34,559 nt of DNA from Cyanobacteria bacterium UBA11372 (GCA_003486675.1 DNGG01000458.1:1-34559), one strand, 5' to 3'; counted from the first letter of the stretch, positions 17,000 through 26,237 are shown. Program-made: numbers and translations. The notes: a model not told the origin generated them from the letters alone.

Positions 17000-18325
17000 T
17001 TACCCGCCCGATTTAAACATCAAGTTGCGTAATTGTCGCCCCACAACCTCCAACGAAAAGTACTCCTCGACACGCCGTCTAGCCCGCTTGCCCAACTCGC
17101 GCCCCCAATCCGGGTCGTCGAGAATCCGACCCAAAGCCTGTGTAAACGCTGCTACATCAGAGCGCTGCACTACTAGCCCGCCTGAAGCTTCGCCGTCCTT
17201 CAAGATATCCGGAACTCCAGAGGCTGCGGCGGCAACCAAAGGCAAGCCGCAAGCCATTGCTTCAATTGGTGCGACTGGAAAGCCCTCGTACATCGAGGGA
17301 AAAGCATAAACATCTCCAGCACAGAGAAAACGTTGGATTTCGTTGCGGTCTGTGACATATTTATCCACCCATAAGACATTTTTTATTGGCAGCGCCTCGA
17401 TGCGATCGCGCAATTTTTCTGCGTCTTGACCCGTTCCCATTAAATGCAGCCGCAGATCTCGATCTGTCCGTTCGCAACAAATCTGCTCCCAGGCATCTAA
17501 CAAAATATCCAAACGTTTTGTATGAAATTCGACTCGCCCGTGCCACACTACCACCTGAGCGTCTGTTGGAATACCCAACTTCTCCCGCACCTCGTCGCGG
17601 TCAGTTCCATTCCATAGACCCAAATCTATGGGGTTGAAAATTTGTGCGGTTTTGTCGGGTGGCAGATGATAGACTTGGCAAACTCGCTGAATTTCAGTTT
17701 CAGGCCCAATCGCTAAACCCCCACAAGCTGGCATTGTCAATCGTCGCAGCCGTCGCCCTAACGGGTTCGGATCGTAAGAACCGCTCTGGAAGGTTGCGAA
17801 CACAGGCAAACCCATCAATCGTCCCAACAATACGCAAGCATCAAAGCGTGCAGATTCGTAATCCTGGCAAAAAATGGCACTGCAATTCTCGCGCCGCAGT
17901 TCTTCAGCCAGCAGCCCCAGGGGCGTGGCGAGATAAGGGGCCACATGATAGAGAATTTGCAACCAAATACGGCGAACTCCGCCCACGTCGCCTAAAACAT
18001 CTTCAAAACTCCCAGACGATAAATAGGGATTGGGGTTGAGCATCTGGCGGCGAATGGCGCGGTAACCTTTGGGTACGGGCAGGACGGTTATTGTCGCGCC
18101 CGTGGGGGCGTGTTGATAGCGCACTGGTGCATCCACGCGAGCCGAGATTAAGATCAGGACGGTTCGGACTCCGACTCGCCGCAAGCCATCCATATAACCT
18201 AGCATCCAGCCACCTGGGCCTTCGGTGCAGAAAGTTTCCAGAGAAACGCCGATGCTGTCTAAAAAGTCTTCCCAAACATCGCCCCAAGGTAAAAGAGCGA
18301 TCGCTGGTTCCATTTTGTCAGCCAT
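17000..18325 (-). CDS. Glycosyltransferase family 4 (GT-B)
   Basis: 441 residues from the ATG at 18325. The frame continues to an ATG at 18367, which would overlap the upstream GT2 by 14 bases, but GGAGAG (18340-18335) nine bases before 18325 favours the inner start. GT4 features: WHGRVEFHTKRLDILLDAWE in the linker region, LHLMGTGQDAEKL, and the donor-site E-x7-E in YEGFPVAPIEAMACGLPLV. Retaining, nucleotide-sugar dependent, cytosolic; substrate unknown. This is one of the most G+C-rich stretches of the window: 17701-17760 has 36 G/C of 60, against 12 of 60 at 25081-25140, so its origin may differ from that of its neighbours. Confidence 0.88.
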   Translation of the reverse strand: MADKMEPAIALLPWGDVWEDFLDSIGVSLETFCTEGPGGWMLGYMDGLRRVGVRTVLILISARVDAPVRYQHAPTGATITVLPVPKGYRAIRRQMLNPNPYLSSGSFEDVLGDVGGVRRIWLQILYHVAPYLATPLGLLAEELRRENCSAIFCQDYESARFDACVLLGRLMGLPVFATFQSGSYDPNPLGRRLRRLTMPACGGLAIGPETEIQRVCQVYHLPPDKTAQIFNPIDLGLWNGTDRDEVREKLGIPTDAQVVVWHGRVEFHTKRLDILLDAWEQICCERTDRDLRLHLMGTGQDAEKLRDRIEALPIKNVLWVDKYVTDRNEIQRFLCAGDVYAFPSMYEGFPVAPIEAMACGLPLVAAAASGVPDILKDGEASGGLVVQRSDVAAFTQALGRILDDPDWGRELGKRARRRVEEYFSLEVVGRQLRNLMFKSGG

Positions 18326-18334
18326 AGGGCGAAC

Positions 18335-18340
18335 CTCTCC
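18335..18340 (-). promoter_or_regulatory. Ribosome binding site deciding the GT4 start at 18325
   Basis: GGAGAG on the minus strand, nine bases before the ATG at 18325; nothing comparable precedes the ATG at 18367. Confidence 0.6.
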
Positions 18341-18353
18341 CTGCCAGTCCGAC

Positions 18354-19418
18354 TCAATTAGTATCATGGCATCTCATTTCTTCTGCTGCCAAATTTTTTT
18401 CGCCTTTGAATAAGGAGTCTGGGAGTAGCGTCTGCTGGAGCCACTTTTTACTCGTCCTGAGCATTAACCAAACTGCTAAGGCGATTTCTGCCGGATTATG
18501 GCTGCACAAAAGTCCTTCACGAATCTGAGCGATCGCTGCCACAACATCGCCCTTATCAATCATCTGTCCAGCGATATAAAAAGCCCAATCAGCCCAACTC
18601 GATCCGGCTTTACGGGATAGTTCCCCAGCAATATTTGGGGGTAAATAAGTACGAGTAATCTGCGTCGCCATGCGGACATCTCGAATATTTTGACCCGTGC
18701 GGATCGAGCGTTTGGTGATGGAATTCGAGCGATCGCGGTAAAGTACTAATGGCTCGACTTCGTAAGCGATTGAATATTGGGCGGCAATTCGTACCCACAT
18801 TTCCCAATCCTCGCCGCAGCTTTTCATGCGACAATCAAACCCACCGAGTTGTTCGTAAACCTCCCGCCGGACAACCATCGCGGGAGTTTGCAGCGTTAGT
18901 TCGGTAGCAATTCGCTCCAACCAATTATTTAAAACCCCGCTTTCGTTTTGCTCCAGAGGTATGAAACGCTGCCAATGTCCCCAATCGTCCATAATAATTT
19001 GGCGGCAAAAGGCAGCGCCTATTTGTGGATATTGCTCGAATAGGGCTTGGATTTTGCGATAGAAGCCATCCATCACGCAATCGTCACCGTGGAGCAGGTG
19101 GATTAGGTGTCCGCGCGATCGCTGCAAGCAGGTGGCAAAATTTTTGATATAGCCTACATTCTGCGGCTGTTGGTAAAACTCCACGCGCCCACCTCCCAAT
19201 TCTTCCACCACTGCTCTTGGATCGTCCTGGGTAGAGCGATCGTCAACTACCTGAATCTGCATCACTTCAGCGCCAGGATCTTGGACTAACACGCTCGCCA
19301 ATGTCTCGCGCAGATAATTGGCACAATTATAGGTCGGAATCATCACCGACCACAGGGGGCGAGTTACTCGCTCTGGAACTGGTGGAATCGTTGCTCGATC
19401 AGGATGTTGTTCGTTCAT
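18354..19418 (-). CDS. Glycosyltransferase family 2
   Basis: 354 residues, ATG start. GT2 features: PLWSVMIPTYNCANYLRETL, VVDDRSTQDDP, LLHGDDCVMDGF (GDD at the DxD position) and CGEDWEMWVRI (acidic pair). It is the paralogue of the GT2 at 14339-15364, with 97 of the first 115 residues identical; the C-terminal third is less alike. Both copies follow directly after a GT-C gene in transcription, which suggests duplication of a GT-C/GT2 pair or repeated recruitment of the same GT2. It is 28 bases upstream of the preferred GT4 start. Substrate unknown. Confidence 0.88.
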   Translation of the reverse strand: MNEQHPDRATIPPVPERVTRPLWSVMIPTYNCANYLRETLASVLVQDPGAEVMQIQVVDDRSTQDDPRAVVEELGGGRVEFYQQPQNVGYIKNFATCLQRSRGHLIHLLHGDDCVMDGFYRKIQALFEQYPQIGAAFCRQIIMDDWGHWQRFIPLEQNESGVLNNWLERIATELTLQTPAMVVRREVYEQLGGFDCRMKSCGEDWEMWVRIAAQYSIAYEVEPLVLYRDRSNSITKRSIRTGQNIRDVRMATQITRTYLPPNIAGELSRKAGSSWADWAFYIAGQMIDKGDVVAAIAQIREGLLCSHNPAEIALAVWLMLRTSKKWLQQTLLPDSLFKGEKNLAAEEMRCHDTN

Positions 19419-19442
19419 AGAAATTAGCCTGTTACAGAATCG

Positions 19443-21155
19443 CTATTTGATTTTTTGCAATACCAAAACGTTCCTTTGTGTAAAAGGCATCCAGCTACTA
19501 AATGGATATCGTTTGACTTCCTTATAACCGTTTACAGGTCTAAATGCGATCGCGTAATCATCATTTTTATCCCCCCACAAGCAAGAAAAATTAATGGCTT
19601 TATCCGAACTCACACGATTCTTATGATTGCATAAATACCAGCCATTAAATTCAAATCCCCCGTCGATCCGGTCAGGTGATATCTGAGATTCTTGCATCAA
19701 GTTATTTAATGCTTGCCAAACTACTCGATTCGACGATAAGTAATCGTGAGTTGCTGCGATGGTGAATCCTCCGCCGATTAACATCATTATCAAAACTAGA
19801 GGCATCAGCCTGTAACTTACATTTTCGCTAATTTTTGCTCTACAAACCAAAACCGTCATCATCAGGAACGGCAATAAAACAATCAGATATCGATCGTAAA
19901 AACCCTGCGAGCTTAATCCCAGCAAACCAAGAGGAAAGAAATAAATGACTACAAAAGAAAGAATGAATGTAGTAACCCATTTTTTTTCTCCGGTTTCAGA
20001 GCTTGAATCTCCAGCCAAAATTTGTATTATAGCCAAAAATAAATACTGAAGTAATAAAGCAGCGCCAACAACCCCTATAGCTGTTGCAACTATCCAGAAA
20101 ATTCTTGGGGCTTGAGGTAGATAACTGTTGATCAATCCTACAGGGCCAAGCCCAAAATCAACCAATACATTGCCCACCAATGGCATTATTCTATTTCTTG
20201 AAACTAATCTCTGCATTACTACAACAAAAAAAAATGACGAAGCTATAAGAAATATCTTTTGTTTTCGAGCAGAAAATTGCTTAAAATTTCTGTAAAAGAC
20301 TATTGTTAATAAAGGAAAAATGAACAGACCTAAATAAATTAAAGAGTATAAGCTTATTGTAGTATAATTGGAAAATATATTTTGAATACCTTCAGAAAAT
20401 TCCTTCAATAAAGTTTTAATTTGGTCGCCGTAAGCATAGGGCGATCGCATGGTTAATTGCAACCATTTTTGATAGGTGAATTGGAGCGCAATTCCTAGTA
20501 ACGCTGGGCAAAAGCCTCTAACAATATTAGATATTCTGATTCCTTTTTTCATGATGTATGCACATCCAAATGCCAAAGGAATCGCTAATCCCGCTTGACG
20601 CGCTAGGATGGCAACGCAAGCCATCAAAATGCCAAAGGTAATTTCAATATTTGAATCATATTTAAGCCCACGCAATAAAAAATATAAAGCTACAGTTGTA
20701 AAAGCAAAAAAAGGCACATCATTCATGAAAGTATTAGACAGTTGAAAATATATGGGATTAATCGCAACCAGCAAAGCTCCCAAAACAGAAAATTTATAAC
20801 TTGAATTGACTTCTTTCAACAGTCCATAAGTTGTTACCACACCGATTAACCCCAAAGTGAGGGTAGAAAATCGCAATGCGGTAAACGAAAACCCAAAAGG
20901 CAAGCAAAATAATGCTCCCCAAAAAACCTGAGAAAATAGATTTGTAGCAGTCCAGTCCGAGAGTTGAAAATCACCTTTTTCAATCAGAGATTGTACCGCT
21001 CTTCCATAAGCCCAATCGTCATTGAGAGGAAAATCCCCAATTGGATTGACGAGAATTACCATCAAAGTCCAAATAGTAACAAGCGCTAAAATATTGATGA
21101 GATCGGGCTTAGCTAATTGACTACCAGATGGAAACAGAAGCAGATTTTGCTTCAT
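19443..21155 (-). CDS. GT-C glycosyltransferase (GT39/PMT-like) membrane protein
   Basis: 570 residues from the ATG at 21155, which has AGGAG (21168-21164) eight bases upstream; the open frame reaches 21176. About 11-12 membrane segments. The first periplasmic loop holds GDFPLNDDWAYGRAVQSL, the acidic pair expected of PMT_2/GT39 catalytic loops, and NTFMNDVPFFAF follows the fourth segment. A soluble C-terminal part begins near residue 480. It would transfer a sugar from a polyprenyl-phosphate donor on the periplasmic side. It lies 24 bases upstream of the paralogous GT2 at 18354 and 47 bases downstream of another GT-C gene. It differs clearly from the paralogous pair at 21202 and 24518. Confidence 0.8.
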   Translation of the reverse strand: MKQNLLLFPSGSQLAKPDLINILALVTIWTLMVILVNPIGDFPLNDDWAYGRAVQSLIEKGDFQLSDWTATNLFSQVFWGALFCLPFGFSFTALRFSTLTLGLIGVVTTYGLLKEVNSSYKFSVLGALLVAINPIYFQLSNTFMNDVPFFAFTTVALYFLLRGLKYDSNIEITFGILMACVAILARQAGLAIPLAFGCAYIMKKGIRISNIVRGFCPALLGIALQFTYQKWLQLTMRSPYAYGDQIKTLLKEFSEGIQNIFSNYTTISLYSLIYLGLFIFPLLTIVFYRNFKQFSARKQKIFLIASSFFFVVVMQRLVSRNRIMPLVGNVLVDFGLGPVGLINSYLPQAPRIFWIVATAIGVVGAALLLQYLFLAIIQILAGDSSSETGEKKWVTTFILSFVVIYFFPLGLLGLSSQGFYDRYLIVLLPFLMMTVLVCRAKISENVSYRLMPLVLIMMLIGGGFTIAATHDYLSSNRVVWQALNNLMQESQISPDRIDGGFEFNGWYLCNHKNRVSSDKAINFSCLWGDKNDDYAIAFRPVNGYKEVKRYPFSSWMPFTQRNVLVLQKIK

Positions 21156-21163
21156 AATATAGG

Positions 21164-21168
21164 CTCCT
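21164..21168 (-). promoter_or_regulatory. Ribosome binding site deciding the GT-C start at 21155
   Basis: AGGAG on the minus strand, eight bases before the ATG at 21155, favouring it over the ATG at 21176. Confidence 0.6.
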
Positions 21169-21201
21169 GACAGCAAAGTAATAAATAAAAATATACAGGA
21201 T

Positions 21202-22827
21202 TTAATTTGATTTTTTTACACCCTTATTGTTTGATTGTACAAGTAATAACTCCAGAGGATTAACTGCACCTTGCTCGACAATGCCCAATGATTTAACTTG
21301 ATATTTAGGATTGTTTTTGATTTTCCATTCAAACCATTTTTGATCCTCTTCATTTAGCACTAAAAACCGATCGTATTTGCCAATAAAATCTTGACTTTGA
21401 ATAATATTAATGAAAGGGTATTGCCGTTCCAGCGCTGCCAGATGGGTGTAATTACCCGTTGCGTATGCACTTGCTGTGTTTTTTACAGCAGTGTCCCAAT
21501 CTAAAATGTGAAAATATCTGCTGGGTTTGGCAGAATAGTAAAAACGAGGTAAGAAATCATGACCAGCTTCCATAGCAATCGGTAATTCAGTATATCCATA
21601 GCTGGCATCATTGATTCCAGGTTTTGGCCCAGAATATCCTAATCTCTTTGCATAGTAAATTGGGTGAAGAATCAGAATTAAGGTAAGGATTAACAAACTT
21701 AATTTATGCTTATTGTTGATGAAAAATTTCTGCCAGTTTAACTTTTCATTCTGTTTCTGTGATGATGTGGCTTCAGTTAATAGACGAGAGGATAAATAGG
21801 CCAATAAAATGGGCCAGCTTATGGCAATAGTAGGTATAATATACCTATCATTTAGTATAGGTTTTATAGTCAGAGTAACAATCCAAGTAAAAACAGGAAC
21901 GGCTATAAAAGTACCAGCTAATATCAGAAGAGATATTTCAGCTACTAAAATGGAAGAATTACGATCGGATGTTGCGAAAGTTTGTTGTTCTGAGCCTTTG
22001 ATGATATAAATAAATACTGAAATTAATAACAAAGCCAAAATAAATAATGTAAATTTAGTTCCTGGGATAAAATAATTAGTAAAGGTGATGAAATCAATAA
22101 CAGAGAACCATTTTGCTTGGTTATTTGATTGATTAATTAGGGTAGGAATCAAAGGCAGTAAAAATAGCCAACCTAAGAGCGCAGACAAATAAACATTTTT
22201 GCGGAAAATCTTAAAGTATCTGTCACGCAAGATAAAAGCAGCAAGAATAGCTGTACTGTAGAAAAGCCCATATAAATGCGTCAGAACAATAGCCCCGTGA
22301 ATCAAGGTGTTTGCAATAAGAACTTTTATGGAGCATTTTTCCTGCCTGTTGATCGTATCAAATTGAAATAAAGCCAAGGCACAGAAGGCCGAAAATAATC
22401 CATACATTCGGACTTCAACATTGTGATATAAAATTAATTCCGATAAACCAAATACACTTAAAGTTGCTATGGAAGTTACCCAGAAGTTATAAGTACGGCG
22501 TAGCGTTATCCAAACAAGTGTAAACGCCACGCATATCGTTAAGCTAGAGAACAAGCGAAGTGGCAATTCCGTATTACCAAACAGCTTAGCCCATAACCAT
22601 GCAAGCATGAAGTATAAAGGGGGTGATTGATTGAAAGTGTCGCCCCAAGCATTCATCAGGTGTGAAAATGAAGCATCGGTAATTAAGTAGTAAGATAAGA
22701 GTTCATCGTTCCAAAAGAACTTTTTAGAAGAAGCGATCGCGCAGCTAATGAGGATCGATAAACTAGCCAGTATGGGAACTAAATATTCCCACTTATTCGG
22801 TTTTAAAATCTGATTTTCAATAGCCAT
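21202..22827 (-). CDS. GT-C glycosyltransferase (GT39-like) membrane protein
   Basis: 541 residues, ATG start with AAGGTG (22840-22835) seven bases upstream. First membrane segment at about 14-32, then KKFFWNDELLSYYL (about 35-48) with the acidic pair of the GT39 catalytic loop, and PPLYFMLAWLWAKLFG. About ten further membrane segments and a soluble tail from about residue 390. It is a paralogue of the 555-residue protein at 24518-26185, sharing NKWEY, KKFFWNDEL and LRLFSSL in matching positions; the two flank the methyltransferase-GT2 fusion. Likely uses a polyprenyl-phosphate sugar; acceptor unknown. Confidence 0.8.
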   Translation of the reverse strand: MAIENQILKPNKWEYLVPILASLSILISCAIASSKKFFWNDELLSYYLITDASFSHLMNAWGDTFNQSPPLYFMLAWLWAKLFGNTELPLRLFSSLTICVAFTLVWITLRRTYNFWVTSIATLSVFGLSELILYHNVEVRMYGLFSAFCALALFQFDTINRQEKCSIKVLIANTLIHGAIVLTHLYGLFYSTAILAAFILRDRYFKIFRKNVYLSALLGWLFLLPLIPTLINQSNNQAKWFSVIDFITFTNYFIPGTKFTLFILALLLISVFIYIIKGSEQQTFATSDRNSSILVAEISLLILAGTFIAVPVFTWIVTLTIKPILNDRYIIPTIAISWPILLAYLSSRLLTEATSSQKQNEKLNWQKFFINNKHKLSLLILTLILILHPIYYAKRLGYSGPKPGINDASYGYTELPIAMEAGHDFLPRFYYSAKPSRYFHILDWDTAVKNTASAYATGNYTHLAALERQYPFINIIQSQDFIGKYDRFLVLNEEDQKWFEWKIKNNPKYQVKSLGIVEQGAVNPLELLLVQSNNKGVKKSN

Positions 22828-22911
22828 AGATAATCACCTTATGGAGGTTAGATGGAACCCAAGTTTTTGTTCAATCAGTAAATATTTGCACCCAAAAAAT
22901 GTCCTCCCTTA

Positions 22912-24462
22912 TTAGGAATTATTCTGTGGCGCTAGGGATTTTTTACCTTTAGAGTAGTATCCAATCCCAAAGACAGTTTTGAGCCAGAGTCGAAATAAAA
23001 CCTGCCAATAGCCACCCCCAACTTTAACTAAACGAAACGAAGAAACGCCCATATCTGGAGTGCGATTGATCCAAGAGATCGGCACTTCTTTTACCGAGTA
23101 ACGCATCAAAAGCGGCTGAAGTCCTGTTTCGGCATTGACAGCAAAACCGGGCTGGGTTAATTGAAGATTCTCCACCACTTCTCGACGCATGAGCTTCAGA
23201 TTATTCGTCAAGTCTCGAAAAGAACGAAGGAAAAGGATTTGAGCCAAGGCATGGAATCCGCGATTGACCACGATTTTTGGTAATGGATAATTGAGCAACA
23301 CGCTATGGCGAGAAAAACGGCTGCCAACAACGACATCGTATCCTTCTGCCGCCGCATCAAATAGATCTCGTATTTCCGGTAAGAGGTGCTGGAAGTCGCA
23401 ATCCATTGACAACACGTATTTGCCTGTGGCGACGCGATAGCCATCTGCGATCGCTCTACCTACACCATTTGGCGGCGTCCGAAACACTGGCTTAATTAAA
23501 GGATCTTGATCGGCTAATCTTTGAATCACCTCACGAGTGCGATCGCGGCTATTATCATCAACGGGGATAATTTCGTGCAGATATTCGCCAAAAAATCCCT
23601 TCAATCGATTAATCAAAGGCTCGATATTCATTTCTTCATTGTGACAAGGAATCACAACAGAAATAGCCCCCCGCAACTGCTCGTGTTCGCACAAGGAAAT
23701 TTGGGGTCTTTCCACCACACGAGGAGGTTTTTGAGCGTGGATCAGAATCGATCCAGCCAAGGTTTGAATACCTGATGCATTTTCTAGCAAAATTGAAAGG
23801 TTTCGCAGTAACCAAATCAACTTGCGGCTCAGAGGTGCGTATACAAAGTCATTGAAAACCGCAAAAATTCTGATAAAGCCAACTTCCGAAATCAATTCGT
23901 AAAGTTCAGGACGATTCAGCAGTCGCCTGGGATCTTTTTTCCCAAAAAATTGCGATATAAATCGGCGTAATTTAAGCACGATATTCCAGGGATTGCTCTC
24001 ATAAAAAATCACTTGACCACCGGGTTTGAGCAATTCGTAAACATTTTGGAGAACCCAGGCAGAATTGCGTTTATCTAAAAGATCCATCGCGACGATAAAG
24101 TCAAACCGCCTATCATCCAATGGCCCCGGTATCGAGGCAGCTTGCAAGAATTCTACCGATTCAGGCAAATCTTCTGGTCTGGAATTATCGGGATTGAAGG
24201 TTACCGCAGTAATAGGATTCTCACCGCGAGAAACATGAAATAGTTGTCGAGTAAAAAGACCCTGACCGCAGCCTAGTTCTAAAATGCTTTGGTTTGGCAG
24301 CAGATGCACCATGTGACGGAAGCTCTGCGCTCTCCAAAGCAGGCGATCGTTAAGGATTGGATCTCGTTTTTTCCAATAGCGATCGCGATACTGTTCCCGG
24401 ATTCCTAAAATGTTAGTTGCTTGAATATTTTCTTCTGTAACTACAACTTGTTGTTTGTTCAT
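22912..24462 (-). CDS. Two-domain fusion: SAM methyltransferase + DPM1-like GT2
   Basis: 516 residues in one uninterrupted frame, ATG start with GGGAGG (24478-24473) ten bases upstream. Residues 1-240 form a class I methyltransferase: LELGCGQG (61-68) is SAM motif I, DFIVAMDLLDK (121-131) the motif II region, and LKPGGQVIFYE (145-155) the motif III region. Residues 267-500 form a GT2 domain: ISVVIPCHNEE (267-277), VDDNSRDRT (301-309), MDCDFQH (353-359) with the DxD pair, and VVGSRF (378-383), as in dolichol/polyprenyl-phosphate sugar synthases. No C-terminal membrane helices are evident, unlike GtrB. The GT2 half probably makes a polyprenyl-phosphate sugar used by the neighbouring GT-C enzymes with GtrA; the methyltransferase half may modify that sugar or another intermediate. 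The two jobs are inference. Confidence 0.85.
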   Translation of the reverse strand: MNKQQVVVTEENIQATNILGIREQYRDRYWKKRDPILNDRLLWRAQSFRHMVHLLPNQSILELGCGQGLFTRQLFHVSRGENPITAVTFNPDNSRPEDLPESVEFLQAASIPGPLDDRRFDFIVAMDLLDKRNSAWVLQNVYELLKPGGQVIFYESNPWNIVLKLRRFISQFFGKKDPRRLLNRPELYELISEVGFIRIFAVFNDFVYAPLSRKLIWLLRNLSILLENASGIQTLAGSILIHAQKPPRVVERPQISLCEHEQLRGAISVVIPCHNEEMNIEPLINRLKGFFGEYLHEIIPVDDNSRDRTREVIQRLADQDPLIKPVFRTPPNGVGRAIADGYRVATGKYVLSMDCDFQHLLPEIRDLFDAAAEGYDVVVGSRFSRHSVLLNYPLPKIVVNRGFHALAQILFLRSFRDLTNNLKLMRREVVENLQLTQPGFAVNAETGLQPLLMRYSVKEVPISWINRTPDMGVSSFRLVKVGGGYWQVLFRLWLKTVFGIGYYSKGKKSLAPQNNS

Positions 24463-24472
24463 CTTTCTGATT

Positions 24473-24478
24473 CCTCCC
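24473..24478 (-). promoter_or_regulatory. Strong ribosome binding site of the fusion gene
   Basis: GGGAGG on the minus strand, ten bases before the ATG at 24462. Confidence 0.55.
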
Positions 24479-24517
24479 TAATTATGATACTTGTGTTTTA
24501 TTTGGGTATTATGTTTA

Positions 24518-26185
24518 TTATTTTTTCACTTTTTCTATCAGCAACATTTTCCTATCTTCTAACTCAATTTTACCAATATCTTTCACTTTGTAATCAGGAT
24601 TATTCAAAATTCTCATTTCTAACCATCTTGGACAACTAATATTTTCCCATAGTGGTTCCAAGGTACATTGTTTTTTATAATCTACAGAATCTAAGACTAA
24701 AAACCGATTGTATTTTTTAATAAAAGTTTCGCTTTTAGTAATATTGTGAAACAATTCAGGGTAGTTACGTTTTAGTGCCTCCATATGTTTGTATTCTTGC
24801 GGAGTAAACAAACCACTTGAATTATCTACAGCCGCCTGCCAATCTAAAATAAAGAAGTATCTATTTCGTTCAGGGGAGTATTGTAAGCGTTGGAGAAAAG
24901 CATGAGAAGATTGCACAACAATCGGCAAATTTTGGTCGCCATACTTGTTATCATTTAATCCAGGCAACTGCTCTTTTGGTAAAATGTTGGCGTATATGAT
25001 GGGATAGACAAGCAGTATAGCAGTTAGAGCTAACAATATAATTGGTCTTTGTGCCGCTAAAAATTTAGCCTTTATTGAATTATTATAAATTCTCCTATCG
25101 TCAAATATACTATTATAAAAAATTCGTGAATATAAATAGGTTAATAATATTGGCCAGCTTATAGCAGTAGGAATCATATACCTGTTCACAAAAATAGGCT
25201 TTACAGTCTGTGAAATAATCCAGATTAAAACAGGAACTGCCAGAAAAGCATAGGCAAATATTAGAAGATATTTTTCTGTATAATAGTTCTGTTGAATCTG
25301 CAACTGTCTTAGAGAAGATGCGTTTTTATCAGTTTTGTTTATAAACAATCGCAGTGCTATAAATAAAATTAAAAGTGGTAGTACAACAAGCTTTAAAAAA
25401 GATGTAGGAGGAAACGTGAGTAAAGCAATTAAATCTTTTAAAAAAGGAATAGGTATCCATGTACGAGGGTTGCCTGCATCAGCCTGGTTAAGAAAAGACG
25501 GAATATATAGAATAATAGAAACCCAGCTAAAAACAATTGACAGGTAAAGTTTTGGCCTGAATCTGCTGTTAAAATACTTATCTGTAACTATTTGTGAAAT
25601 AAGAATAGCTCCACTGTAGAACAACCCCAAAATATGTGTATGAACAATAGCAGTATGTATACAATAATTGGTCAAACATATGCTCCATGAATCTTTTGAA
25701 CTTGTGTGATTTTTATCAAATTGAAATAAAGCCAATGAACAAACAGCCAGAAATAATCCATACATTCGGGCTTCTGCATTCTGACCTAGTATAAGCTCTG
25801 AAGTACAAAATACAGATAAAGTTCCAATCGCAGCCGACCAGAAATTGTAAGTTCGACCTAGGGTTACCCAAACAGTAACACAGGCTATACACATGCCTAA
25901 AGAAGAAAATAAGCGAAGTGATAGTTCCGTGGCACCAAATGCTCTCGCCCAAAGCCATCCTAAAATGAAATATAGAGGCGGTGTGTTATTAATTTTGTCG
26001 TGAAAAGCACCCAGCATATGGGTAAAAGATGGGTCAGCAAGCAAGTAATAAGAATAAAGCTCATCATTCCAAAAAAACTTTTTTTCAGAAACGAGAATAC
26101 AAGAAATTAATAGCGATGCAACAGCAAGTGCGGGAACTACATACTCCCACTTATTGAGTATTAAAACCTTCTTGGCAAAAGTCAT
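24518..26185 (-). CDS. GT-C glycosyltransferase (GT39-like) membrane protein
   Basis: 555 residues, ATG start with AGGAGG (26199-26194) eight bases upstream; the spacing between them is made by a HIP1 octamer (26194-26187). Membrane segment at about 15-32, KKFFWNDELYSYYLL (about 35-49) with the acidic pair of GT39 catalytic loops, PPLYFILGWLWARAFG, then about ten further segments and a soluble tail. It is a paralogue of the protein at 21202-22827. The gene is very AT-rich (25081-25140 has 12 G/C of 60). It lies between GtrA and the methyltransferase-GT2 fusion, which fits use of a GtrA-flipped polyprenyl-phosphate sugar; the acceptor is unknown. Confidence 0.8.
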   Translation of the reverse strand: MTFAKKVLILNKWEYVVPALAVASLLISCILVSEKKFFWNDELYSYYLLADPSFTHMLGAFHDKINNTPPLYFILGWLWARAFGATELSLRLFSSLGMCIACVTVWVTLGRTYNFWSAAIGTLSVFCTSELILGQNAEARMYGLFLAVCSLALFQFDKNHTSSKDSWSICLTNYCIHTAIVHTHILGLFYSGAILISQIVTDKYFNSRFRPKLYLSIVFSWVSIILYIPSFLNQADAGNPRTWIPIPFLKDLIALLTFPPTSFLKLVVLPLLILFIALRLFINKTDKNASSLRQLQIQQNYYTEKYLLIFAYAFLAVPVLIWIISQTVKPIFVNRYMIPTAISWPILLTYLYSRIFYNSIFDDRRIYNNSIKAKFLAAQRPIILLALTAILLVYPIIYANILPKEQLPGLNDNKYGDQNLPIVVQSSHAFLQRLQYSPERNRYFFILDWQAAVDNSSGLFTPQEYKHMEALKRNYPELFHNITKSETFIKKYNRFLVLDSVDYKKQCTLEPLWENISCPRWLEMRILNNPDYKVKDIGKIELEDRKMLLIEKVKK

Positions 26186-26237
26186 TGCGATCGCCTCCTA
26201 TTTTCTGCTATTAACCAAAGTAAATTCTTGCTAATTG

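Noticed and set aside
16911..18039. Plus-strand frames of 131-132 residues across the GT-C and GT4 genes
   Set aside because: They are antisense to well-supported genes in G+C-rich DNA, where long shadow frames are expected, and carry no recognisable motif.
22912..24462. Two separate genes joined by a sequencing error
   Set aside because: A single open frame with an intact linker and both domains complete; no sign of a frameshift, though reads would be needed to be certain.
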